This document shows, piece by piece, positions 39,978-49,489 of a stretch of DNA of 64,000 nucleotides. How positions within the stretch are numbered: position 1 is the first letter of the stretch; each line of letters begins with the position of its first letter. Both the position numbers and the translations under genes were made by a program. The DNA lies in assembly GCA_024707385.1 (NCBI GenBank), contig JANPZW010000004.1, forward strand, positions 62,001-126,000. The letters are read 5' to 3'. The notes below the pieces were generated by a model. It made no database searches, had not been told where the DNA came from, and saw nothing but the letters and a program-made list of their open reading frames with translations. Origin of the DNA: Cellvibrionaceae bacterium (GTDB lineage: Bacteria; Pseudomonadota; Gammaproteobacteria; Pseudomonadales; Cellvibrionaceae).

Positions 39978-41466
39978 GGCGCACCTCCGGCCAGAGCCGG
40001 TTCCAGTCGCGGCAGAGTTCGAGACCTTCATGCTCGTGCGGCGCCAGATGGCCGTAGGCGAGTTCGCTCCAGGCGCGGGTCAGATGAGCGAAGTAGCGGA
40101 GGGATTCCGCCGGAATGTCCAGCTCGGCCTGCAGACGTTCGACGAGGCGCAGACACTCCTGTTCGGTCGACCCCTCCCGCAGGGGCATGCCGACCTGCAA
40201 CAAACTGGCAAGGCTCGCGCGATACAGCAGCGCCAGCGCCTGGCGCCGCTCGCCGGCCTGCCACAAGGCACCGGCGGCAGCGCTCACATCTTCCGGCAGG
40301 GACTCGCGGGTGACCGCCATGCCGAACAGAGTCTGCGGCCGATATTCCGCGCGCCGCCGCCGACCCGGCAGCAATTGGGGAAAGCGCTCCAGCCACGAGC
40401 CGTATTTCAGGATCAGAAAAACCACGGCGACGAGCACCACCACCCAAAGCGCGATTTCGGCAATGCTGGCAACCGCGCGGGCGGCCTTGCCGGCGCCGGA
40501 GAAAAAGTCGAGCAACGCTTGCCAGAAGCCTTCGTTGAAGTTGATCTCCTGGTGGTTCTCCTTGGCCTTGATGACCCTTTGGGTCTCCATGCGGTGAAAG
40601 TCCGGTCCCTGTTTGATCGCGATGATCTCCTCGCGGATGCGCTCGCGCTCGCTTTGCGCCTGTGCTGTCGGTATCGCCGGTGGCGCCAGCGGCAGGGCGA
40701 GGAGCGCGAGCAGCACCAGGGCGGACACGCCGCGCTTTTGCGCCATGCGTTTAAAGGCGATTTCCAGATCCCAGCCTTCCAGCTTCACCCGCCGGTTGAG
40801 GTAAAGGGCAAATCCGCAGGCGACGAACAGAGGGCCCATGATCGCCATGGCGACATAGGCGAACACAATCAGCAGGGCGCCGCCCGCCCGGCTCTCGCCC
40901 CAAAATTCCCAGCGCCACAGGGAGTCGGCAACTTCCGGCGGGATGAAGACGGCGAGCAGGGCCGCGCAGGCCATCATCACAAAGGATTCCACGTGCACGC
41001 CTATGATGGTCAGCCAGCTGGCCGGCCCGCTGTCCACCCGGTGCAGGACGTTGAGGCGGGCGCGCCGCTCGGCGCCGTGCAGTCCTTCCAGCTGCACCAC
41101 CGGCAGGTCCATGCTGCGGGTGAAACTGAAACGCCGCCAGGTGAGGCTGGGGAAAATCTGCAGCAGGAACAGCCGCGGTGTAGCGCGCAGCACCTCGCGG
41201 GTGCGCAATTTCACGCCGAACACCCCCTGGCTCAGAATCATCAGCAGCGGGCGCTCGAACAGAGGTTTGCACCACCAGAGACTGACGGAGACCAGCCACT
41301 GGTAATACGGCGGCACCAGCCAGGCCGCGATCAGCCAGGGCATTGTGATGATCAGCCACACGCGCAGCATCGGCCACCACCACTGGCGCGCCATCTGCAG
41401 GCCCAGGTCCACCGCCTCCCAGTCGCGCCGGGGACGTATGGCGATGCGTATCCGCTCCAGATTCAT
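39970..41466 (-). CDS. DUF4129 multi-pass membrane protein
   Basis: A 498-residue protein. Membrane segments cluster at residues 25-70, 155-235 and 255-275, with another near 345 (IALWVVVLVAVVFLILKY). A C-terminal cytoplasmic DUF4129 domain contains AGERRQALALLYRASLASLL and LVERLQAELDIP. It belongs to the MoxR/DUF58 operon, overlapping the SpoIIM-like gene stop by four bases. Function unknown apart from this conserved association. Confidence 0.88.
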   Translation of the reverse strand: MNLERIRIAIRPRRDWEAVDLGLQMARQWWWPMLRVWLIITMPWLIAAWLVPPYYQWLVSVSLWWCKPLFERPLLMILSQGVFGVKLRTREVLRATPRLFLLQIFPSLTWRRFSFTRSMDLPVVQLEGLHGAERRARLNVLHRVDSGPASWLTIIGVHVESFVMMACAALLAVFIPPEVADSLWRWEFWGESRAGGALLIVFAYVAMAIMGPLFVACGFALYLNRRVKLEGWDLEIAFKRMAQKRGVSALVLLALLALPLAPPAIPTAQAQSERERIREEIIAIKQGPDFHRMETQRVIKAKENHQEINFNEGFWQALLDFFSGAGKAARAVASIAEIALWVVVLVAVVFLILKYGSWLERFPQLLPGRRRRAEYRPQTLFGMAVTRESLPEDVSAAAGALWQAGERRQALALLYRASLASLLQVGMPLREGSTEQECLRLVERLQAELDIPAESLRYFAHLTRAWSELAYGHLAPHEHEGLELCRDWNRLWPEVRHG

Positions 41467-42440
41467 GCGCTGCCGCCCCGGCCGCGGCCGCTGAAGATCA
41501 GGTAACCCAACACCAGCGTCCAGAGAAAACCGCCGACAGAGTATTTCTGCCAGGGCGCGAACAGATTGTTGGAGGACCAGAAGGCTTCGATAAAGGCGGC
41601 GATCAGCAACATCAGGATGACGCCGTACACCAGACCTATGGCGGTGTGGCTGGCCTGCTTGAGGGAGTTCAGCCGGCTCATTTGTCCGGGTGCCAGCAGA
41701 CTGTAACCGAGCTTCAGCCCCGCCGCGCCGGCCAGCACTATGGCGGTGAGTTCAAAACTGCCGTGGCCGACGACGAAGGTGAAAAAGGTGGTGGTGAAGC
41801 CGACATTGGTGAGATGGGCGGAGACAGCACCGATCAACGCGCCGTTGTAGGTGAGAAAAAAACCGCTGCCGACGCCGAGCAGTAGGCCCGAGGCGAAGGT
41901 GCGAAACGCCACCGAAATGTTGTTGTAGATGTAAAAACCGAACATGCCCCAGTTGGTGTCGGAGTCCCGGGCCTGGCCCAGCACTTTGTTGGCCGGGTCG
42001 TACATGGATTCCATATCCGCCGTCTGACCCGGTGAAAGCACGGTGTACACCAGTTCGGGCGCTATCTGACCGCCGATGAAGAACAGCAGCAACGGGGAGA
42101 CGAACAGCACCGCCGCCCACATGACTGCGCGTCGTTCCGCCCGCACCAGGGCGGGAAAGCCGCTCACGACAAAGCGGATCAGCGGCTGGCGGATGGGGTG
42201 TTTGCGGCGATAGAGCTGCTGGTGCGCGCGACTGACCAGATTGTCCAGATGATCCACCAGAAAGCTACTGTAGTGGCGCTCCTGGGCGAGGGCGTGAAAG
42301 TGGCACACCTTGCGGAACAGGGCGGCGAACTGCTGCTGCGCTTCCGGCGAGGGCTTGCCGCCCTTCTCCAGCAATTGCAACTGATCCTCAAGCGCGCGCC
42401 ACGTGGGCGAGTGGAGTTGTTCAAATGCGGTTTGCTTCAT
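41463..42440 (-). CDS. SpoIIM/DUF95-like membrane protein
   Basis: A 325-residue protein with a soluble N-terminal part (about 1-105), then five or six membrane segments including MWAAVLFVSPLLLFFIGG, FGFYIYNNISVAFRTFASGLLLGVGSGFFL and VVGHGSFELTAIVLAGAAGLKLG. The GxHGxxE-like segment GHGSFELTAIVLAG is the hallmark of the SpoIIM/DUF95 family. The ATG at 42440 overlaps the RDD stop by four bases, which decides the start over a longer reading. It is the second gene of the operon. Confidence 0.92.
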   Translation of the reverse strand: MKQTAFEQLHSPTWRALEDQLQLLEKGGKPSPEAQQQFAALFRKVCHFHALAQERHYSSFLVDHLDNLVSRAHQQLYRRKHPIRQPLIRFVVSGFPALVRAERRAVMWAAVLFVSPLLLFFIGGQIAPELVYTVLSPGQTADMESMYDPANKVLGQARDSDTNWGMFGFYIYNNISVAFRTFASGLLLGVGSGFFLTYNGALIGAVSAHLTNVGFTTTFFTFVVGHGSFELTAIVLAGAAGLKLGYSLLAPGQMSRLNSLKQASHTAIGLVYGVILMLLIAAFIEAFWSSNNLFAPWQKYSVGGFLWTLVLGYLIFSGRGRGGSA

Positions 42441-43147
42441 GCCGTCGGGTCTCCGCGCGACGCGCGGTTGCCGACGATGTGATTCGCCATTTGTTTGATG
42501 GTCAGCACGGGGTCGCCCGCTCCCAGCACGGGTGCCAGCACCTGGGCCAGCTCCGCTTGGCGCGCCGCGCTCATGGTGCTGCTGCGCTGGGCGAAGGCGA
42601 GGAGAAACCTCTGCTCGTCGGTGCTGAAGTCTTCGGGGACCGGCCGGCTGCCCACATTTTCCAAAGGTGGATTGGCGGCAACCGGATGGGCGTAGACCAC
42701 CAGAGTGCCGGCGGCGAGATCGCCGAGGCGTTTGAAGTGGCGGTTGCACAGGCTGGCGAGTATGCCGGTGACATAGAAACCGGGCAGGAAATCCACTACC
42801 CGCAGCAGATTGCGGATCAGCGAGGCGGCAAAGGTAACCGGCGTGCCGTCATCGTTGATGACCTTGAGGCGAAAGGATTTTTTCCCGATGGTCTGGCCGC
42901 CGTACCAGACTTCAAAAAACACTGGATAAAACCACTCCATCAGAAAATACACCACCAGCGTGAGGCCCTGGCCGATCCCGCTGGCGCCGAACACTATGCC
43001 GATGGCGATGACCACGACAATGCGCAACAGCCAGTCCACCGTGTACGCCAGACTGCGGATCCAGAAGCCGGCTGGGTGCAGCGACAGGTCAGTGCCTTCG
43101 GGAGTTTCCAGAGTCTGCCGGGTGTCGATCATTGACGGTGGATGCAT
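42437..43147 (-). CDS. RDD family membrane protein
   Basis: A 236-residue protein, or 231 from an alternative ATG at 43132. The RDD motif region is PAGFWIRSLAYTVDWLLRIVVVIAIG, followed by VYFLMEWFYPVFF and GGQTIGKKSFRLKVINDDG, all typical of the family. It is the first gene of the MoxR/DUF58 operon and diverges from the M16 peptidase gene over about 250 bases. RDD proteins are usually envelope proteins of unknown or transport-related role. Confidence 0.9.
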   Translation of the reverse strand: MHPPSMIDTRQTLETPEGTDLSLHPAGFWIRSLAYTVDWLLRIVVVIAIGIVFGASGIGQGLTLVVYFLMEWFYPVFFEVWYGGQTIGKKSFRLKVINDDGTPVTFAASLIRNLLRVVDFLPGFYVTGILASLCNRHFKRLGDLAAGTLVVYAHPVAANPPLENVGSRPVPEDFSTDEQRFLLAFAQRSSTMSAARQAELAQVLAPVLGAGDPVLTIKQMANHIVGNRASRGDPTA

Positions 43148-43401
43148 GTAGGACGGAAGGCTTCCCTGGCGGCTAATGAATGATAAAGGCGGGAGATAGC
43201 GCCTTTGTTGGATGCGCCTTTTGGATGATAGTGGCAATCCGAATCGAGTCAAGCTGGCGAAGCCAGGGCCGGGCGGAACTTTCCCACCACCCTGTTGTTG
43301 TCGGTAGTCTGGTGCAACCGGGCGCCGCCGCTTTGCGCCCCGGGTGTCACACAGTAAACTCGACCGCTTTTATTTCATTCTCCAGCCGCAAAGGAATTCC
43401 G

Positions 43402-46155
43402 ATGTCGCAAGCGCTCTTTCGCAGTTTCACCTGCGTTCTCTTGTTGGTGGCCAGCTTCGCGGTGACCGCCGCTCCCGTTTCCCTGCCGCGCGGCGTGAGC
43501 CAGATGGCACAGGTGGAAGGCATCACGGAATACCGCCTCAAAAATGGCCTGACTGTGCTGTTGTTCCCGGACCCGAGCAAAGAAACCGTGACGGTCAACG
43601 TCACTTACAAAGTGGGTTCCAAACACGAAAACTACGGTGAAACCGGCATGGCACATCTGCTGGAGCATCTAATGTTCAAAGGCAGCAAAAAGCACCCGGA
43701 TGTGACCGCGGAAATGAGCGCCCGCGGCGCCAACGCCAATGGCACCACCTGGATCGACCGCACCAACTACTACGAAACCTTCGCCGCGACCGACGCCAAC
43801 ATCGACTGGGCGCTGCGCCTGGAAGCTGACCGCATGGTTAACGCGTTTATCGCCCGCGAACACCTCGACAGCGAAATGACCGTGGTGCGCAATGAATTCG
43901 AGCGCTCCGAGAACAACCCATTCTCCGTGCTGATGCAGCGTATGACGGCGGCCGCCTATCGCTGGCACAACAACGGCAACCCGAGCATAGGTGCGCGCTC
44001 CGACATCGAAAACGTTGCCATCGACCGGCTGCAGGATTTTTACCGTCGCTATTACCAGCCGGATAACGCGGTGCTGACGGTGGCGGGTAAGTTTGATGAG
44101 GCGACCATGGTCAAGCGCATCGATAAACACTTCGGCCGTATTCCGCGACCCAAACGCGAGCTGCCCAAGCTGTACACGGTCGAGCCGGCGCAGGATGGGG
44201 AGAAAAGCGTAGCTGTGCGGCGGGTCGGCGATATCCAATGGTACGCCGCCGCCTACCACATTCCCGCCGGCAGCCACGCGGACTATGCCGCGATTGAGGT
44301 GCTGGCGGAAATTCTCGGCAACACCCCGCGTGGCAGGCTGCACCAGACTTTGGTGACAGAGCGCAAACTGGCGGTGAGCGCTTTCGATATGACCTTCCAG
44401 CTGCAGGACCCCGGCCTCCTGTTCCTCGCCGCCAAGGTGGCCAAGGACGGGGATATGGAAAAGACCCGCGAGGCTTTTTTGCAGCTGGTGGAAGGTATCA
44501 AGGAGTCGCCTATCAGCGAAGAAGAGGTGGAGCGGGCTAAACGCAACCTGCTCAAACAGATCAATCTCGCCTTCAACTCCTCCGAGCAAATTGCCATAGC
44601 CTTAAGCGAATACATCGGCATGGGCGACTGGCGACTGCTGTTTCTCACCCGCGACCGCATCGAACAGGTGACCGCGGCGGAGGTGCAGCGGGTGGCGGAA
44701 TACTATCTGGCGCGCAACAACCGCACGGAAGGCCGGTTCTACCCAACCACGGCGCCAGAGCGGGTGGAAGTGCCTGCGGTTGCCAGTGTATCGGCGATGC
44801 TGGAGGGCTACACGGGGAGGGCCGTTACCGCTCTGGGCGAGGAATTCGATCCGGCGCTGGAGAATATTGCCGCGCACACCCGCAACCACAGTTTGGAGAG
44901 TGGCGCCAAGGTTGTATTGCTACCGCGCAAAACCCGCGGTGAAGAAGTGGTGCTGCAACTGGAGATGCAGTTCGGCAGCGAGGCAAGTCTGCGCAACCAG
45001 CGCGCCGTGGCCGATATCACCGGCGCCATGCTGATGCGCGGCAGCTCGCGTTACAGCCGCCAGGCGCTGCAGGATCGCCTCGATGAACTGCACACCAACG
45101 CGCGGGTTGGCGGCGGTATCAGCGGCGCTTATGCGTCCTTAGTGACCACGCGGGAAAATCTGCCGCAGGTGATCGAAGTGATTGCCGAAGTGCTGCGCAA
45201 TCCCGCTTTCGACGCCAAGGAATTCGAGCTGCTGAAAACCAGCGCTATCGCCAATCTCGAAGCCTCGCGCCAGGACCCACAGGCTATCGTCAATCGCGAA
45301 TCGCGGCGTTTCTACACCCCCTGGCCACCCGGTCACCCGTACTATGCGCCGACCCTGGACGAGGAGATCGCCGATCTGCGCGCGGTGACCTTGGCGGACT
45401 TGCAACGTTTTCACCGGCAGTTCTTCAGCGCCGCCAATATGCAGATAGCCGTGGTGGGCGATCTGGATGAAGAAGCCACCCTGGCGGTCCTGGTGCAGAC
45501 CTTCGGCGACTGGCGCAGCAGCGAGCCGTTCGCTCGCATCATTCAGCCCTATCGCGACATCAAACCTATCGACCTGACCCGCATCACCCCGGACAAGGAA
45601 AATGCCGCCGTGGTGGCGTTGTTACCGATTCCGGTCGGTGAGAATCACGCAGACGCCGCCGCGCTGGAATTGGGCACTTATATGTTTGGCGGCGGCTTCC
45701 TCAACAGCCGCCTGGTGACCCGCCTGCGGCAGAAAGAGGGGCTCTCCTACAGCGCCGGTGCATGGCTGAACCTGTCCGATTGGACCGATAACGGCCAGTT
45801 CAGCGCCTACGCCATTTTCGCCCCGCAGAACCGCGCGGCGGTGGAAAAAGGTCTGCGCGAGGAATTGGCAAAGATTCTCGATAAAGGATTCACTGCGGAG
45901 GAGGTGGCGGCGGCCAAATCCGGCCTGCTGCAGCAGGCGCGTGTGGATCGCACCGAGGTCAGCAGCCTCGCCGATCTGCTGGCGTCCGACCTGGAACTGG
46001 AGCGGAAAATGGAATGGCGCATTCGCCGCGAGGAGCATATCCAGTCCTTGACTGCTGAGCAGGTCCTCGCCGCCATGCGCCGGCATATTTCACCGGACCG
46101 CTTGGCGTTTGTCTGGGCCGGGGATTTCCGCGGCGAAACCAAAGCGAGCGAATAA
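43402..46155 (+). CDS. M16 family zinc peptidase (pitrilysin-like), exported
   Basis: A 917-residue periplasmic peptidase with two M16 repeats. A signal peptide ends at VTAA. The inverted zinc motif HLLEH is at residues 85-89, with the downstream Glu in NEFERSENNPFS region. The second half (from about 500) lacks HxxEH and keeps the structural role, ending with SRLVTRLRQKEGLSYSAGAWL, the substrate-contact arginine-tyrosine region. AAAGGA precedes the ATG by seven bases, so I rejected the 74-residue longer version. A single-gene transcript is likely; it degrades periplasmic peptides. Confidence 0.93.
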   Translation: MSQALFRSFTCVLLLVASFAVTAAPVSLPRGVSQMAQVEGITEYRLKNGLTVLLFPDPSKETVTVNVTYKVGSKHENYGETGMAHLLEHLMFKGSKKHPDVTAEMSARGANANGTTWIDRTNYYETFAATDANIDWALRLEADRMVNAFIAREHLDSEMTVVRNEFERSENNPFSVLMQRMTAAAYRWHNNGNPSIGARSDIENVAIDRLQDFYRRYYQPDNAVLTVAGKFDEATMVKRIDKHFGRIPRPKRELPKLYTVEPAQDGEKSVAVRRVGDIQWYAAAYHIPAGSHADYAAIEVLAEILGNTPRGRLHQTLVTERKLAVSAFDMTFQLQDPGLLFLAAKVAKDGDMEKTREAFLQLVEGIKESPISEEEVERAKRNLLKQINLAFNSSEQIAIALSEYIGMGDWRLLFLTRDRIEQVTAAEVQRVAEYYLARNNRTEGRFYPTTAPERVEVPAVASVSAMLEGYTGRAVTALGEEFDPALENIAAHTRNHSLESGAKVVLLPRKTRGEEVVLQLEMQFGSEASLRNQRAVADITGAMLMRGSSRYSRQALQDRLDELHTNARVGGGISGAYASLVTTRENLPQVIEVIAEVLRNPAFDAKEFELLKTSAIANLEASRQDPQAIVNRESRRFYTPWPPGHPYYAPTLDEEIADLRAVTLADLQRFHRQFFSAANMQIAVVGDLDEEATLAVLVQTFGDWRSSEPFARIIQPYRDIKPIDLTRITPDKENAAVVALLPIPVGENHADAAALELGTYMFGGGFLNSRLVTRLRQKEGLSYSAGAWLNLSDWTDNGQFSAYAIFAPQNRAAVEKGLREELAKILDKGFTAEEVAAAKSGLLQQARVDRTEVSSLADLLASDLELERKMEWRIRREEHIQSLTAEQVLAAMRRHISPDRLAFVWAGDFRGETKASE

Positions 46156-46161
46156 TCTCTT

Positions 46162-46974
46162 TCAGCGACCAAACAGGTCGGCGAGCACCGCCTGTTTGGT
46201 CGGATCCTGATCGACAAAACGCACGATCACCCGTACCCGCTCTGCTGCCGGGGATGGTTCGGCGGCGCTGATGCTGTGCACATAAGCGTTGACCCGGGCC
46301 AGCGTCTCGCCGTCGGCAGCGCTTATATCAACCACCGCCTGATCAAATACCGTCGGCAGAATCTGCGGCCGTGTCATGGTGCCGCTGAGGGCTTGTTGGG
46401 AAGTATCCAGCAGTTCGTATTCACAGGAGGTCTGGGGGAAGCGTAGTTGGACTTTGCCGCTGAACTTCTCCACTTTGCTGGCGGCGGGTGGCGCCGGTTC
46501 GGCTTTGGTCTGCTGGGCAACGCGACCGCCGGTGAGCACTTCGAGGGATGAAAACGCCGCGCCGCGATTGCTGGGTGCCACCGAGCCAACTTTATAACCC
46601 AGGCGCTTGAGCTGCTTGCCGACTTTGCGGGTGAGTTCTTCGGCGGTGAAGGGTTTGCACAGATAATCGCTGACACCGGCTTGTACCGCCGCCATCACAT
46701 GATTGCGATCACCGCGGCTGGTGATCATGACAAACGGGGTTTCGCCGAGTTTCGGCTGCTCGCGCACCCAGCGCAGCAATTCCTCGCCGGACATTTCCGG
46801 CATTTCCCAATCCGACAAAATCAGATCGGCGCCTTTACTCTTGATGAGCCCCACGGCGCGGGCGCCGTCCGGAGCCTCCATCAATTCGGCGTTGGGCGCC
46901 AGCTGGCGCACCGTGCGTTTGACCATGTCGCGGACGAAGTTGGCGTCGTCCACCACCAGTACCCTTAAGGACAT
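46162..46974 (-). CDS. Response regulator, REC domain plus variable C-terminal domain
   Basis: A 270-residue protein. The receiver domain (1-120) has VLVVDDANFVRDMV, the phosphorylated Asp in LILSDWEMPEMSG (about 54), the Thr/Ser in FVMITSRG and the Lys in CKPF. After a linker, the C-terminal region (about 165-270) reads VQLRFPQTSCEYELLD, RPQILPTVFDQAVVDI and may be a degenerate PilZ-like or chemotaxis-type module; I cannot name it firmly. No partner kinase is adjacent. A 12-bp inverted repeat (46166-46202) lies in its last codons. Confidence 0.85.
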   Translation of the reverse strand: MSLRVLVVDDANFVRDMVKRTVRQLAPNAELMEAPDGARAVGLIKSKGADLILSDWEMPEMSGEELLRWVREQPKLGETPFVMITSRGDRNHVMAAVQAGVSDYLCKPFTAEELTRKVGKQLKRLGYKVGSVAPSNRGAAFSSLEVLTGGRVAQQTKAEPAPPAASKVEKFSGKVQLRFPQTSCEYELLDTSQQALSGTMTRPQILPTVFDQAVVDISAADGETLARVNAYVHSISAAEPSPAAERVRVIVRFVDQDPTKQAVLADLFGR

Positions 46975-47117
46975 CTGTGCTGCTCCCCTGCCTGTTGTTC
47001 CGCTGCAAATGCAGCGGAAGGCGTTTTGTTGAATGTGTGAAGAGGGGGTCCGGCCCTCCGAGTCCATTTACTATAGGACGTCATCCGGGGGCGTGCGCAG
47101 CGGAGAGATGCGGGGCT

Positions 47118-47594
47118 TTATTCCGGCGCCAGGATTGCCTGCCACCAATTGAGCGGCGTTACACCGTCTTCAGGATCGTAGACATTGCCGTAAAACCAGG
47201 CACTGTCCGTGGACAGGTGTGCGTTCAACACCGTCTCAATGGCATTGAAACCGCAGCTCACATGAATGCTGTAGACCAGCACGCGCGGGTTTTCGAAATC
47301 CAGCTGACCGCCGAGTTTTTCTAGCTCCGGCGTGATGGCGTCATCCAGCGCGCGTATATCGCCGCGGGAAAACACGCGGATGCAGAGATTGCCGCTGCGC
47401 TGGCGCAGTTCGAATTCGCCATTCTGCTGGTTGACCCTGATCAGATCCCCGCGCGCCAGGCCTTTCACAAACGCGGGTGACCGGACGAGGCGGCACTCGT
47501 TCTGATCGTTTATTTCCACTGGAATCCGCTCCACTACCGGCTGCCCCTCAGGGTTCCGGCCCGCGAACAATTCGATGACTTGTGCGGTCTGCAT
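47118..47594 (-). CDS. DUF4265 protein
   Basis: A 158-residue cytoplasmic protein. VERIPVEINDQNECRLVRSPAFVKGLARGDLI-type sequence (read here only in part: VRSPAFVKGLARGD) and VYSIHVSCGFNAIETVLN match the DUF4265 pattern, as does the ending with NWWQAIL. The function of the family is not known. It diverges from the M48 peptidase gene, about 100 bases away. Confidence 0.72.
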   Translation of the reverse strand: MQTAQVIELFAGRNPEGQPVVERIPVEINDQNECRLVRSPAFVKGLARGDLIRVNQQNGEFELRQRSGNLCIRVFSRGDIRALDDAITPELEKLGGQLDFENPRVLVYSIHVSCGFNAIETVLNAHLSTDSAWFYGNVYDPEDGVTPLNWWQAILAPE

Positions 47595-47696
47595 AATATC
47601 GGCGTTTCCTGGTTAAAATGGCCGCGCATTATAACGGCAATCCGCGATCACACAGTGCTCCGGTTGCTTCAAAGCGACGCTCATCAAGGAGTTAAC

Positions 47697-48967
47697 ATGA
47701 ATTCATTTTCGCGCTGTTTTCTAGTGGGTCTGCTGGCGGCCACCACAGCTTGCGCCGTCAATCCGGTGACGGGCAAAAAAGAGCTTTCGCTCATGAGTGC
47801 CGAGCAGGAAGTTGCCCAGGGATCGCAACTTTACGGCGATTATCAACAACAACAGGGTGGTCGTTATGTGGTGGACCCGGAACTCACCCTGTATGTAAAT
47901 AATGTCGGGCAAAAACTGGCCCGAGTCAGCGATAGGAAGGACTTGCCCTACGAATTCGTGGTGCTCAATAACAGTGTGCCCAACGCCTGGGCGTTGCCCG
48001 GCGGCAAGATCGCCATCAACCGCGGTCTGCTGACGCTGCTGCAGGATGAGGCGCAACTGGCCGCTGTGCTGGGGCACGAGATTGTCCACGCCGCTGCCCG
48101 CCACTCCGCGCGTCAGATGACCCGCGCTACCCTACTCAATGTGGGATTGATGGCCGCCGGTGTTGCCGCGCAGAGTTCGGATTACGGCCAATGGATCATG
48201 GCTGGCGCAGGCGTCGGCGCTAACGCCTATCAGGCGCATTACGGTCGCGATCAGGAATTGGAAGCGGATAAATTCGGTGTCCAATACATGGTAAAAGCGG
48301 GCTACGACGCGCGCGGTGCTGTGGAATTGCAGGAGACGTTCGTTAAATTGTCCGAGGGTCAGCAGCGCGGCTTTATGGAAAATCTTTTTCGCCAGCCACC
48401 CACCATCCCAGGAGCGTGTCGACCGCAACCGCGAACTCGCCGCAGCCCACTCCGGCGGTACGCGCAACAAGGCGGCGTATCAGGCGGCAATCCGCCAGCT
48501 GGTGCGCGATCAGGCAGCTTATAAAGCCCACGAACAAGCCCTGGCCGCGGCACAGAAAAATGATTTCAACGGCGCGTTGAGTCTGATCGACAAAGCTATT
48601 CAGCAGCAGCCCAAAGAAGGTTTGTTTTTTGCGACCAAAGGCCAGTTGAAAATGGCGCAGAAGGATGACGCCGGTGCTTTACAGGCGTTTCAGCAGGCGG
48701 CCAAGGTGAATCCCGAGTACTACCTCGGATTTCTCGGCACCGGTCTCATGCAGAAAAAAAGCCGGTCAGGCAGCTGCAGCCAACGCGTCGCTGCAATCGA
48801 GCATGAAACTGCTGGCGACGCCTCTCGCAGCGTATCATTTGGGCGAATTGGCGCTGTCCTCAGGCGACCGCAACGCCGCGCGTTCATATTTTGAATTTGC
48901 CGCACAGGGCACGGGTGAAATCGCCGAAGCGGCGAAAGCTCAACTGAACAAACTCACGCAGGGATGA
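47697..48967 (+). CDS. M48 metallopeptidase lipoprotein with TPR region (two frameshifts)
   Basis: A 422-residue lipoprotein after removing one T at 48385-48389 and one A at 48754-48760, which join as M-E-N-L-F-A-S-H-P-P-S and M-Q-K-K-A-G-Q-A. The lipobox is ATTAC. The zinc motif HEIVH is at about 127, with a third ligand Glu in GRDQELEADKFG. The C-terminal half has TPR-like helices (AAQKNDFNGALSLIDKAI, DAGALQAFQQAAKVNPE). This resembles envelope quality-control proteases of the BepA/LoiP kind. AAGGAG lies five bases before the ATG. A strong terminator follows. Confidence 0.9.
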
Positions 48968-48971
48968 CCGG

Positions 48972-49000
48972 AAAAACCCGCCGCAATGCGGCGGGTTTTT
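48972..49000. terminator. Bidirectional terminator
   Basis: AAAAACCCGCCGC-AAT-GCGGCGGGTTTTT, a 13-bp perfect stem between the convergent M48 and YchJ genes. Confidence 0.93.
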
Positions 49001-49018
49001 ATTACCCGCAACGCTTTA

Positions 49019-49477
49019 TCACCCGCAACACTTCTTGAATTTCTTGCCACTGCCACACCAGCAGGGATCGTTGCGCTGTGGTTTACTCGCCGGCAAATGA
49101 GTGCCGTCGACATACAGCCAGCGATCATTTTTGCGGATGAAATTGGAGCGTTCGTGCAGTTGACCTGGGCCGCGGCCATCGCGGTAATAAGCAATAAATT
49201 CCACCACTCCTGTATCACCGGCGCTTCTCGCTTCGCGCACCTCGAGCTGCACCCATTGAGTATTGGCGATTGTGGCGCGGATTTGACTTTCCTCGTCGGG
49301 AGATTGCATTTCCGGCAGATGGGTTTGCAGTAAATAATCCACTTCACCGGTACAAAAAGCACTGTAGCGACTTCGCATAAGCGCTTCAGGCGTAGGGGGA
49401 AATTGTTCGCCGCGAAGAAAAGGGGCGCAGCATTCGGCAAATGCCTTGCCGCTGGTGCAGGGGCAATTCTCTGACAT
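49019..49477 (-). CDS. ychJ: YchJ family protein with two SEC-C motifs
   Basis: A 152-residue protein. An N-terminal SEC-C-like zinc motif, CPCTSGKAFAECCAPF, and a C-terminal one, DPCWCGSGKKFKKCC, flank the YchJ core (ALMRSRYSAFCTGEVDYLL, FIAYYRDG, ERSNFIRKNDRWLYVDG). Length and both motifs match the family, which is conserved in gammaproteobacteria without a firm function. It lies 12 bases downstream of the PAS-GGDEF gene on the same strand. Confidence 0.93.
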   Translation of the reverse strand: MSENCPCTSGKAFAECCAPFLRGEQFPPTPEALMRSRYSAFCTGEVDYLLQTHLPEMQSPDEESQIRATIANTQWVQLEVREARSAGDTGVVEFIAYYRDGRGPGQLHERSNFIRKNDRWLYVDGTHLPASKPQRNDPCWCGSGKKFKKCCG

Positions 49478-49489
49478 TTCAGGTTTTTC

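Noticed and set aside
39622..41505. A 627-residue plus-strand open frame opposite the DUF4350/DUF4129 genes
   Set aside because: It is a GC-rich antisense shadow. The minus-strand genes have clear families, overlapping starts and stops, and the antisense translation shows no domain.
46166..46202. 12-bp inverted repeat as a terminator for the M16 gene
   Set aside because: It is located within the last codons of the convergent response regulator and lacks a T-tract, so I keep it as a possible but unsupported site.
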